A stretch of DNA of 6,329 nt from Peptostreptococcaceae bacterium (GTDB lineage Bacteria; Bacillota_A; Clostridia; Peptostreptococcales; Acidaminobacteraceae). Made by a program: the position numbers and the translations under genes. Each line of letters opens with the position of its first letter. The stretch's first letter is position 1. The notes beneath the pieces were generated by a model, which made no database searches, had not been told where the DNA came from, and worked only from the letters and a program-made list of their open reading frames with translations. The stretch is from the NCBI GenBank assembly GCA_013619035.1, contig JABXKX010000229.1, positions 1 to 6,329 of the forward strand, written 5' to 3'. Shown here one piece after another: positions 1-6,329 of the stretch.

Positions 1-1970
1 TTTTCACCCTTCTTTACAGTCGTAAATCCAAATGAACATGTCACATAGTCAGATACTTTCGATTTTTTATTTGGTATTTTAAGAGATTCAATTTCACATC
101 TTATACCTTCAAGCATCTCAAATACCGTTTGTTCTTCTATAAAAGGTACAATGGCAGCAAACTCATCTCCACCATATCTAAATAATCGATTACCATCAGT
201 GTCCAGTTTTATTCTCAGCTGATCAACGATTTCAATAATACATCGATCACCATCAATATGGCCATAGGTATCATTATATTCTTTAAAGTGATCTATATCT
301 ATCATCACAACAGATATTTTGTGATCATCATGTAAATCCTTTTTAAATATGTCTTCAACAATTTCAGACAATATGTGTCTGTTACTTACACCTGTTAAAG
401 CATCCGTCTTAGAAAGCTCTTCTAGTTTCTCATTCATCTCTTCTAGAGACTGTTTACTTTGCCAGTTTTTCATAGCAACACCAATAAAAGATGCCAGTGT
501 ATTAATAACTTCTAAATCATATTCGCTGTACTGAAATTTATCGTTTGATTGAACTGAAATAATCCCTAGTATTTCATTTTTCACCATAATTGGTGCCACA
601 ATCATAGAATCCATGGTGTCACCATGCCAATTCATATCAGGCGTTTCTTTGTACTTTTGTAATTCTTCTTTTGTGAGTGCATCATTTAGTCGAATTGTTT
701 TTTTGTTTCTTGCAACCCATCCACTCATACTATTTTTATTGTCTACTCGTGTTTTATACGACTCTAATAGTTGATGATTCTCAATCATCCAATTAAAATG
801 AATGACACCATCTTCAATAACACCTAACGCCAATGAATTAAAATCCATAATTTTATCAATATGACTGTGAATGGCATTTAAAACATGATCCAGTTTATCA
901 GCAGATATGATTTGTCTTCCAATTTCACCAATTGATTTTGTATTGCTATATAAAAGTTCATATTCATGAGCTTTCTTTTCAGTCTCATAAATTTCAACAG
1001 TCGTTTTAAAGTTTTCCTTTTGCTCAGCTTTTTTGTTTTCTTCTTCTGTTACAATATATGTCATGAACGCTTGGTATATCTTATAAGCTTCATCTTTTTT
1101 ATTCAGTGCTTCATAATTCTTTATTAAGTACTCGTAATAATGTTTGTCTTTTAGTATCAACTGATTTATTTTATCAATTGATTCTTCATATTTACCCCAT
1201 TCATACAAACATTTTGATTGTATAATAAGCACTTCATCAATATAGGCTTCCACTTGTCTTTGAGATGATTTATCACAACTTTTATAAAGTAAATCCGCTT
1301 CATTTAAATAGTTCATGGCAGATTCATACTCTTTATTGATCAGACAAATATTACCTAGAACTGTTAAACCATACCCTTGATTAAATATATCACCATTGGC
1401 TTTTGAAAATTCTAAAATAGATAAACCGCTGCTTTTAGCCAATTCAAGGTTTCCCAGAAGTAATTCTACTTCAGATTGATTGGTATAAACAATATTGAGT
1501 AGTCTTTGTTCAAATTCTGGTAAAGATTCTTGAGATTCTAAAAGATTTAACGCTTTAGATAAGAATTCTTGAGCTTCATCTAATGCTCCTATTAAAATAT
1601 AAAGATCTGCTAAATTATTATAACATCTAGCTGATGGGGATATTTTCAAAGCCCCTATATACGCTCTAAAAGCATCATCAAATTGATTTTTCATTCTGTA
1701 GTGAATACCTAAGAACATATAAATTTCTACAGCTAAATAATCATTCCCAGCAACGATACTTTCTTCTATCCCTTTTTTAGAATAAGATATAGTATCTGTA
1801 CCTTTGCCTTTTGCGGCCATTAAAATAGCAAGTCGATACAATTCATACTCTCGACCTAAATCTATTGTATACTCTTTTATTGACTCCAACTCATTTATTC
1901 TATCATCGTTTCCGATATAGAATATTCGTCCATATTTCTCTAATATGCTCTCAACACTTCTTCGATCCAT
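1..1970 (-). CDS. TPR-GAF-GGDEF diguanylate cyclase, C-terminus cut by the window edge
   Basis: Reading from ATG at 1970 gives 656 uninterrupted codons that run off the left edge. Seen: residues about 80-330 hold TPR-like helical pairs (for example about 80-112 and 113-146, with NNLADLY and LGNICL type cores); about 347-500 is a GAF-like sensor domain; about 503-520 is a short charged coiled linker; a GGDEF domain starts near D523 (DALTG). Active-site residues are present: D558 (DIDHFK), N566, D575 and the RYGGDEF motif with G600-G601-D602-E603-F604. These match the metal- and GTP-binding positions known from PleD, so it should make cyclic di-GMP from two GTP. The RxxD inhibitory site expected five residues before GGDEF reads TDGN and is absent. 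No signal peptide or membrane segment is visible, so it is probably cytosolic. The missing end should carry the last 20-30 residues of the GGDEF fold. The start has GGAG six bases upstream; an in-frame ATG at 1976 touches that site and is less likely. The signal sensed by the TPR and GAF parts is unknown. Confidence 0.9.
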   Translation of the reverse strand, partial: MDRRSVESILEKYGRIFYIGNDDRINELESIKEYTIDLGREYELYRLAILMAAKGKGTDTISYSKKGIEESIVAGNDYLAVEIYMFLGIHYRMKNQFDDAFRAYIGALKISPSARCYNNLADLYILIGALDEAQEFLSKALNLLESQESLPEFEQRLLNIVYTNQSEVELLLGNLELAKSSGLSILEFSKANGDIFNQGYGLTVLGNICLINKEYESAMNYLNEADLLYKSCDKSSQRQVEAYIDEVLIIQSKCLYEWGKYEESIDKINQLILKDKHYYEYLIKNYEALNKKDEAYKIYQAFMTYIVTEEENKKAEQKENFKTTVEIYETEKKAHEYELLYSNTKSIGEIGRQIISADKLDHVLNAIHSHIDKIMDFNSLALGVIEDGVIHFNWMIENHQLLESYKTRVDNKNSMSGWVARNKKTIRLNDALTKEELQKYKETPDMNWHGDTMDSMIVAPIMVKNEILGIISVQSNDKFQYSEYDLEVINTLASFIGVAMKNWQSKQSLEEMNEKLEELSKTDALTGVSNRHILSEIVEDIFKKDLHDDHKISVVMIDIDHFKEYNDTYGHIDGDRCIIEIVDQLRIKLDTDGNRLFRYGGDEFAAIVPFIEEQTVFEMLEGIRCEIESLKIPNKKSKVSDYVTCSFGFTTVKKGE

Positions 1971-2002
1971 AAACATCTCCAATGTACTTAGCTACTATAT
2001 CT

Positions 2003-2032
2003 ATTATACCCATAGAAGATCAAAAATGTAAA
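2003..2032 (-). promoter_or_regulatory. Probable sigma-A type promoter of the diguanylate cyclase gene
   Basis: On the minus strand TTTACA (2027-2032, five of six to TTGACA) is followed after 18 bp by a perfect TATAAT (2003-2008). Transcription would start near 1996, giving a leader of about 25 bases with GGAG at 1977-1980 ahead of the ATG at 1970. It lies just past the terminator of the polyamine operon, so the cyclase gene looks like an independent transcription unit. It is predicted from motif match and position only. Confidence 0.7.
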
Positions 2033-2041
2033 ATAGTTTCC

Positions 2042-2073
2042 AAAAAAAAACGCCCATAGTTAATATGGACGTT
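2042..2073 (-). terminator. Rho-independent terminator of the pot operon
   Basis: On the minus strand a 10-bp stem, AACGTCCATA with TATGGGCGTT (arms 2064-2073 and 2049-2058), encloses a 5-base loop. It runs directly into a T tract (2042-2048, continuing the two T that close the stem). One pair is a G-U wobble in the minus-strand RNA; on the plus strand the same position is a C-A mismatch and no T tract follows. It therefore works in the direction of the pot genes only. It begins six bases after the potD stop codon. Confidence 0.9.
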
Positions 2074-2079
2074 AATTTA

Positions 2080-3111
2080 CTATTGAGATGTGATTTCTAA
2101 CCAAATGTCATTATAAAGTTCTAAGTCTTCTCCAAGGTCAATAAAGACTTCCATACCATTTAATTGGTCTAAATCAGGATATGCTATTGTGTTATTTTTC
2201 ATACTCTCATCTAACATTTCAAATGCTTTCATGTTTGGAGTAGAATAACCAACATAGTCCGTGTTTAAGTAGGCAATATCTTCTCTAAGCATAAAATCAA
2301 TAAACTTATGAGCGTTATCTACATTCTTTGCATTCGTCGGAATAACCATTGAATCAATCCAAATATTAGAACCTTCTTGTGGTATAACGTAATCAAGATT
2401 TGGATTTTCATCAATTAACCAGATAGCATCACCATTCCAAGTCACTAAAAATGCTGCTTCTTCATTAATCATCATATCTTTACCATTATCTACAACATAT
2501 GCTAACACAAGATCTCTTTGTTCTAAAAGTAAATTCTTTGCTTCTTCTAGTTCAGCTGGATCAGTCGTATTCATTGAATAACCTAAAAGTTTTAACGCAA
2601 CCATTATCGAGTCTCTTTGAGAATTATTCATTAAAATTTGATTTTCATACGCTTCATCCCATAGAATCGACCATGAGTCAACGGGCCCACTTACCATTGT
2701 TTTGTTGTATAAGATTCCATTTGTACCAAAGAAATATGGTATTGAATACTCATCATTCGGATCAAACGCTTGTTGTTTATAAGCCTCTCCAATATTTGAG
2801 TAATTCTCAATTTTACTTAAATCTATTTTTTGAATCATATCTTCTTTAATCATTTTAGTGATCATATAGTCTGAAGGTATCGCAACATCATAATGATTAC
2901 CACCATTTTTCAATTTTGTGTACATAGACTCATTTGTTTCAAACATTTCGTAAATAACTTTGATACCAGTTTCTGCTTCAAACATATCAACGATATTTTC
3001 ATCGATATAATCACCCCAGTTGTAAACATAAACAATGTCTTCATCTTTTTGACATCCTATTAAAGCTAAAGTCAAAACAACTACTAATAATAATACAATC
3101 CATTTTTTCAT
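2080..3111 (-). CDS. potD: Spermidine/putrescine ABC transporter substrate-binding lipoprotein
   Basis: This 343-residue protein captures polyamines outside the membrane and delivers them to PotB/PotC. Seen: a lysine-start hydrophobic signal (residues 1-19) ending in the lipobox LIGC with C20 as the lipidation site, so it is a membrane-anchored lipoprotein. The mature part follows E. coli PotD closely: YNWGDY (30-35), PSDY (79-82), WNGDA (225-229), IWIDS (250-254) and GYSTPN (288-293). Aligned to the E. coli ligand residues as I recall them, W32, Y35, S80, Y82, W225, W251, D253 and Y289 are kept. T35 becomes G33, D168 becomes S164, E171 becomes D167 and Q327 becomes F323. Polyamine binding is well supported; preference between putrescine and spermidine is open. 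The ATG lies one base after the potC stop (TAAATG), with AAGGA inside the end of potC as ribosome-binding site. It is the last gene of the operon, followed by a terminator. Confidence 0.95.
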   Translation of the reverse strand: MKKWIVLLLVVVLTLALIGCQKDEDIVYVYNWGDYIDENIVDMFEAETGIKVIYEMFETNESMYTKLKNGGNHYDVAIPSDYMITKMIKEDMIQKIDLSKIENYSNIGEAYKQQAFDPNDEYSIPYFFGTNGILYNKTMVSGPVDSWSILWDEAYENQILMNNSQRDSIMVALKLLGYSMNTTDPAELEEAKNLLLEQRDLVLAYVVDNGKDMMINEEAAFLVTWNGDAIWLIDENPNLDYVIPQEGSNIWIDSMVIPTNAKNVDNAHKFIDFMLREDIAYLNTDYVGYSTPNMKAFEMLDESMKNNTIAYPDLDQLNGMEVFIDLGEDLELYNDIWLEITSQ

Positions 3112-3112
3112 T

Positions 3113-3883
3113 TTAATTTTCCTTTTCTTTTCTTAAATTAATAATTAATAATAACCCCATTACTACAACAAACATAATTGTACTCAATGCATTAATTTTC
3201 GGACTAATACCTCTTCTTGCCATTGAGAATATTGCAATAGATAAGTTATTGACCCCATTGCCAGTTGTAAAGAAACTGATTACAAAATCATCTATAGACA
3301 ATGTAAATGCAATTAAAGCACCTGTAATGACACCAGGCATCACTTCTGGTAAAACAACTTTGTAAAATGCTTGTAAAGGGGTTGCACCTAAATCAAGGGC
3401 TGCATCTACTATATCTTTAGGCATTTGTCTTAATTTTGGCAAAATGCTTAAAATAACATATGGAATACAAAACGTAATATGCGCCATTAACATCGTTAAA
3501 TATCCCAATCTAAATTGTAAAAAAACAAACAATGCCATCAAAGAGACACCTGTAACAATATCAGGATTTAATAAAGGAATATTATTAACTGTTAAAAGCA
3601 ATTGTTTCGGTCGTGATTTCATTCTAAAAATACTATAAGCACCAAACAGACCAATAATCGTAGAAATAATAGAGGCAAGAATGGCTATTGTTACAGTATA
3701 ACCTAAAGCACTCATTATCATTTGATCTTGAAATAGTTCCTGATACCAATGTAGAGAGAATCCTTTCCAATTACCTGAATACTTACCCTCATTAAATGAA
3801 AACACGATTAAAAACATAATTGGTAAGTATAAAAATATAAATACCAATGTTAAATATATATTTCTAGAGAGCTTTTTTACCAT
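3113..3883 (-). CDS. potC: Spermidine/putrescine ABC transporter permease PotC
   Basis: This 256-residue inner-membrane permease of the MetI/BPD type is of normal family length. About six hydrophobic segments are visible (roughly 9-30, 59-86, 95-124, 128-148, 180-200, 230-250). The cytoplasmic EAA loop reads DAALDLGA from D160, with G166 and the later LP at 178-179; this loop docks onto the ATPase PotA. The NIPLLNPDIVTG stretch (101-112) is typical of PotC rather than PotB. With PotB it would form the translocation pore. Its ATG overlaps the end of potB by 7 bp (ATGGTAA). A run of six G (3889-3894) five bases upstream gives a strong ribosome-binding site inside the end of potB. Name rests on motif, length and position between potB and potD. 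Confidence 0.93.
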   Translation of the reverse strand: MVKKLSRNIYLTLVFIFLYLPIMFLIVFSFNEGKYSGNWKGFSLHWYQELFQDQMIMSALGYTVTIAILASIISTIIGLFGAYSIFRMKSRPKQLLLTVNNIPLLNPDIVTGVSLMALFVFLQFRLGYLTMLMAHITFCIPYVILSILPKLRQMPKDIVDAALDLGATPLQAFYKVVLPEVMPGVITGALIAFTLSIDDFVISFFTTGNGVNNLSIAIFSMARRGISPKINALSTIMFVVVMGLLLIINLRKEKEN

Positions 3884-4689
3884 AATTGCCCCCCATCTTC
3901 ATCTGCATATCTATTGGTAAAATAAACAGAAACAAGAATCATCATAACAAGTACCATCGAAAGTGCTGCTCCGAAATGCCAATTGGACATGAGTAAAAAC
4001 TGTTTTTCAATTAAATTACCAATCATATTGTATTTACCGCCACCAATAAGATCTGGTATGACAAATGAGCTTATGGCAGGTAAAAAGGTCATTGATATAC
4101 CAGATACAACCCCTGGTAATGACAATGGAAAGATTATCTTAGTAAAAACATTGTAATTATTTGCTCCTAAATCTTCCGCTGCTTCAATCACGCCTTTATC
4201 AATTTTCTTAATTACGGTGTAAATTGGTAGTACCATAAATGGTAAGAAATTATAAACCATTACCATAATGACAGCTGTTTTAGTAAACATAAGACTTTGT
4301 GTTGGCAAATGTAAAAATGATAAAATACTATTAATCACACCGTTTTTACCTAGTATAGCTTGCCAAGCATAAGTTCTTAATAAAAAGTTCATCCACATTG
4401 GTAATACCAACATGACTACTAATATTTTTTCAGTACTCGGTTTCACTCTATTCATTAGAAAGGCAAGTGGATAACCCACACCCAAACAAACCGCTGTAGT
4501 GATTGACGCTGTAATAAGAGATCTGCCTACTACTTTTAATGTTCTCGGTTCAAAAAAACTTTTGAAGTTGGATAATGTAAAACTGCCATCATTCATCGTC
4601 ACACTATAATAAGTTATGATCAATATCGGTAAAATGATGAATATAATGGTCCATATAATATAAGGCACCCCACCATATCTTTTTAACAT
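3877..4689 (-). CDS. potB: Spermidine/putrescine ABC transporter permease PotB
   Basis: This 270-residue integral membrane permease has about six hydrophobic segments (roughly 10-32, 58-80, 88-112, 137-160, 188-215, 241-259). Seen: the PotB-like [14 protein letters not shown] stretch (96-109) and a well-formed EAA loop, EAAEDLGA from E169 with G175 and P188, the contact site for PotA. The length is usual for the family, if slightly on the short side. It pairs with PotC as the heterodimeric channel. The start ATG at 4689 overlaps the potA stop by 7 bp (ATGTTAA), and AAGGTG (4695-4700) sits five bases upstream within potA. The same 7-bp overlap arrangement recurs at the potB-potC junction, suggesting translational coupling so that subunits are made together. 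Confidence 0.93.
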   Translation of the reverse strand: MLKRYGGVPYIIWTIIFIILPILIITYYSVTMNDGSFTLSNFKSFFEPRTLKVVGRSLITASITTAVCLGVGYPLAFLMNRVKPSTEKILVVMLVLPMWMNFLLRTYAWQAILGKNGVINSILSFLHLPTQSLMFTKTAVIMVMVYNFLPFMVLPIYTVIKKIDKGVIEAAEDLGANNYNVFTKIIFPLSLPGVVSGISMTFLPAISSFVIPDLIGGGKYNMIGNLIEKQFLLMSNWHFGAALSMVLVMMILVSVYFTNRYADEDGGQLW

Positions 4690-5723
4690 TTGGTCACCTT
4701 CTTCATGATATGAAAATCAAGCGGTTCTACATGGACATATACCGTTGAGCCAACTTCAGCAGATTTTGTTGAATGAATCATCCAAGTATTGTGTACATCT
4801 TTAAATAGAATTTCATAATGTACACCTTTAAAAACAACATTCTCCACTATCCCTGAAAATGTCGCATCTTCTTTATTACACATGTTCATATCTTCAGGCC
4901 TAATCACAACATCAATTGGTTCATTTTTATCGAATCCGACATCTACACATGTATATTGAATGCCGTTTATATCTACTATGGCATCTTTTATCATCGTGCC
5001 ATCCACGATATTACTCTCTCCTATAAAGTCTGCTACAAAAGCATTCTCCGGTTCATTATAGATATCAGTAGGTGAACCAATTTGTTGTATAATCCCTTTG
5101 TTCATAACAACTATTGTATCGCTCATTGTAAGTGCTTCTTCTTGGTCATGTGTCACATAGATAAAAGTAATGCCTAATTCTTGTTGCATGGCTTTTAACT
5201 CAAGTTGCATACCTTTTCTTAACTTTAAATCAAGCGCTCCTAGCGGCTCATCTAAAAGTAATACTTTCGGTTCATTTACCAATGCTCTTGCAATTGCAAT
5301 ACGTTGTTGTTGTCCACCTGATAATGCGTCTATTTTTCTGTTCTCGTAACCTTCTAGATTAACAAGCTTTAACATTCTTTTGACTTTATTATCAATCTCC
5401 TGCGACTTTATTTTTTTGATTCTCAATCCAAACGCTATGTTATCGTAAACATTCAAATGTGGGAATAAAGCATATTTTTGAAATACCGTATTTATCTGTC
5501 TTTTATAAGGTGGAATAACCGTCAAATCTTTTTCATTAAATAAGATTTCTCCGTCATCTGGATTTACAAAACCACCAATCATTCGAAGGGTTGTAGTTTT
5601 ACCACAACCACTTGGTCCTAAAAGTGTTACAAATTCATTTTCCTTTATTTTTAAATCGATGCTGTCAACAACAGTCTCATCATCGTATATCTTTGTTAAT
5701 TGATTTAATTCTATTAAGTACAC
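4683..5723 (-). CDS. potA: Spermidine/putrescine ABC transporter ATP-binding protein
   Basis: This 346-residue ATPase is complete. Seen in order: Walker A GPSGCGKT (36-43), Q-loop glutamine Q82 (FQKYALFPH), signature LSGGQQQR (134-141), Walker B VLLLDEP (154-160), D-loop ALD (163-165) and H-loop H192 (VTHDQEEA). A C-terminal TOBE-type regulatory region follows (about 265-340, with VIRPED). All catalytic residues are present, so it should hydrolyse ATP as a dimer on the cytoplasmic face of PotB/PotC. The family includes other importers (iron, sugars, thiamine); assignment to polyamines comes from the PotB, PotC and PotD neighbours. It starts with GTG; this is chosen because a perfect AGGAGG (5728-5733) lies four bases upstream and the protein begins at the usual place before the first beta strand. 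The stop overlaps potB. Confidence 0.95.
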   Translation of the reverse strand: MYLIELNQLTKIYDDETVVDSIDLKIKENEFVTLLGPSGCGKTTTLRMIGGFVNPDDGEILFNEKDLTVIPPYKRQINTVFQKYALFPHLNVYDNIAFGLRIKKIKSQEIDNKVKRMLKLVNLEGYENRKIDALSGGQQQRIAIARALVNEPKVLLLDEPLGALDLKLRKGMQLELKAMQQELGITFIYVTHDQEEALTMSDTIVVMNKGIIQQIGSPTDIYNEPENAFVADFIGESNIVDGTMIKDAIVDINGIQYTCVDVGFDKNEPIDVVIRPEDMNMCNKEDATFSGIVENVVFKGVHYEILFKDVHNTWMIHSTKSAEVGSTVYVHVEPLDFHIMKKVTKC

Positions 5724-5727
5724 AAAA

Positions 5728-5733
5728 CCTCCT
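5728..5733 (-). promoter_or_regulatory. Perfect Shine-Dalgarno site for potA, overlapping the regulator stop
   Basis: AGGAGG on the minus strand lies four bases before the GTG start of potA. It shares its first bases with the TAG stop codon of the upstream regulator gene (5732-5734). A strong site next to a weak start codon supports the GTG choice and suggests that ribosomes ending the regulator can restart on potA. Confidence 0.8.
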
Positions 5734-6271
5734 AAAAACTCGGTGGCGAGCTTACCATTAAAATAGTCGCTGCATTTTTACCGTCATTGTATATTTTGTG
5801 ATGTGCTTCTGAACTATAGTAGAAACTCTCACCTTTTTTTACTTTATACTGTTTGTCATTTATCTCAATCATTATGATGCCAGAAAGAACATAACCAAAC
5901 TCTTCTCCAAAATGGGCTTCTTCATCAAATAAAACGCTATCAGGATGAACTTTGACCAAAATAGGTTCCATTTCATTTTTTTGAGCATTATAGACCAACC
6001 AATTTATTTCAATCCCATCTTCAGTGGCCTCTTTTACGAAAACATCATTTTTTGTAAATACATATTGCTCAATTTTTTTCTGACTAAAAAAATCTTCCAA
6101 TGTAATATTAAAGACATCTAGAATATCTGTTAGAGTTGCAATAGAAGGTGATGTTAAGTCTCTTTCTAATAAAGAAATAAAACTTTTGGACAATTCACAT
6201 CTATCAGCAAGTTCTTCCTGAGTTAAACTATGAGTTAATCGCATAGTTTTTATTTTTTCACCTATCGACAT
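5732..6271 (-). CDS. XRE-family regulator with cupin domain, PuuR-like
   Basis: This 179-residue two-domain regulator is probably a polyamine-responsive repressor of the operon it heads. Seen: an N-terminal HTH_3/XRE domain (about 5-60), with helix-turn-helix LTQEELADR (16-24) followed by the recognition helix [10 protein letters not shown] (28-37). A C-terminal cupin follows (about 105-175) with H120-x-G-E-E124, G131, G147, H158 and N162. The second histidine of the classic HxH metal motif is G122, as in E. coli PuuR by my recollection, so it is likely a small-molecule sensor rather than an enzyme. Length, layout and the ending SPPSF resemble PuuR (185 residues, ending TPTTF). ATG at 6271 is chosen because AAGGA lies six bases upstream; a TTG at 6286 is also in frame but would place that ribosome-binding site inside the gene. 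It ends 8 bp before potA. Ligand and sign of control (repressor or activator) are inferred. Confidence 0.9.
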   Translation of the reverse strand: MSIGEKIKTMRLTHSLTQEELADRCELSKSFISLLERDLTSPSIATLTDILDVFNITLEDFFSQKKIEQYVFTKNDVFVKEATEDGIEINWLVYNAQKNEMEPILVKVHPDSVLFDEEAHFGEEFGYVLSGIIMIEINDKQYKVKKGESFYYSSEAHHKIYNDGKNAATILMVSSPPSF

Positions 6272-6293
6272 ACAACTTCCTTTCAATAAATTA

Positions 6294-6309
6294 AACTCAA
6301 TGTTGAGTT
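6294..6309. promoter_or_regulatory. Perfect inverted repeat, candidate operator of the pot operon
   Basis: AACTCAA-TG-TTGAGTT has 7-bp arms with a 2-bp centre and no mismatch. It lies 23 bp upstream of the regulator ATG and overlaps the probable -10 box. Size and symmetry suit a dimeric XRE regulator, and the adjacent gene encodes one, so autoregulation is the natural reading. Predicted transcription starts near the middle of the repeat, so the RNA would hold only one arm, which favours a DNA site over an RNA hairpin. Confidence 0.65.
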
Positions 6310-6312
6310 ATA
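6307..6312 (-). promoter_or_regulatory. Probable -10 box of the regulator-potABCD operon
   Basis: TATAAC on the minus strand matches TATAAT at five of six positions. With a 17-bp spacer its -35 box would fall at about 6330-6335, just outside the window, so the promoter cannot be confirmed. The start would be near 6300, leaving a leader of about 30 bases. A weaker alternative is TTTAAT at 6290-6295 with a poor -35; in that case the inverted repeat would sit in the spacer. Confidence 0.5.
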
Positions 6313-6329
6313 CTAAACATAATTTACAC

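Noticed and set aside
349..534. Plus-strand open frame of 61 codons within the cyclase gene
   Set aside because: It is antisense to the GAF-GGDEF coding region, serine-rich and without recognisable features; the minus-strand reading explains the sequence fully.
2042..2073. Bidirectional terminator
   Set aside because: In the plus direction the stem has a C-A mismatch and is not followed by a T tract, and no plus-strand gene converges on it.
2499..2849. Plus-strand open frame of 116 codons inside potD
   Set aside because: It lies antisense to a strongly supported gene, has low-complexity leucine/serine-rich content typical of an antisense shadow, and resembles no known family.
3444..3638. 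Plus-strand open frame of 64 codons inside potC
   Set aside because: It is antisense to conserved permease sequence; there is no independent support.
6272..6286. Five-codon upstream extension of the regulator from an in-frame TTG
   Set aside because: The extension would encode the AAAGGAAG ribosome-binding site itself, while ATG at 6271 has ideal spacing from it and begins at the usual place before the HTH domain.
6315..6327. Imperfect palindrome TAAATTATGTTTA on the minus strand as a second operator
   Set aside because: Only the 4-bp A/T arms match, which is expected by chance in AT-rich DNA, and it does not resemble the AACTCAA half-site.
6272..6329. Riboswitch or attenuator ahead of the pot operon
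   Set aside because: The predicted leader is only about 30 bases, and the inverted repeat is probably only half transcribed with no T tract after it; a DNA operator fits better.

Overview
This is an AT-rich window in which every gene lies on the minus strand. It reads as low-GC Gram-positive (Bacillota) or Acholeplasma/Izemoplasma-like DNA. The substrate-binding protein is an N-terminally lipidated lipoprotein rather than a periplasmic protein, and ribosome-binding sites are strong and purine-rich. Tryptophan is encoded by TGG and no gene contains in-frame TGA, which argues against the mycoplasma code 4. All five visible stops are TAA or TAG. The genus cannot be fixed from this sequence.

Read in the direction of transcription (right to left), the window starts with a short promoter/operator region (about 6272-6329). 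A complete five-gene polyamine-uptake operon follows: a PuuR-like XRE-cupin regulator (5732-6271), then potA ATPase (4683-5723), potB permease (3877-4689), potC permease (3113-3883) and the potD lipoprotein (2080-3111). The genes are separated by 8 bp or less or overlap by 7 bp, and the operon closes with a Rho-independent terminator (2042-2073). PotD captures a polyamine outside the membrane, PotB and PotC form the channel, a PotA dimer powers import, and the regulator probably tunes the operon by acting at its own promoter.

Immediately after the terminator a separate promoter (2003-2032) drives a large gene running off the left edge (1-1970). It encodes a soluble diguanylate cyclase with TPR repeats, a GAF domain, a short coiled linker and a GGDEF domain with an intact active site and no product-inhibition site. 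The last few dozen codons lie outside the window.

No stretch over 300 bases lacks a gene. I saw no RNA gene, CRISPR array, insertion sequence or phage remnant. I do not see a novel system here. The operon is a standard polyamine transporter set; the points worth checking are the palindrome over the operon promoter, the substituted ligand pocket of PotD, and the cytosolic TPR-GAF-GGDEF neighbour.
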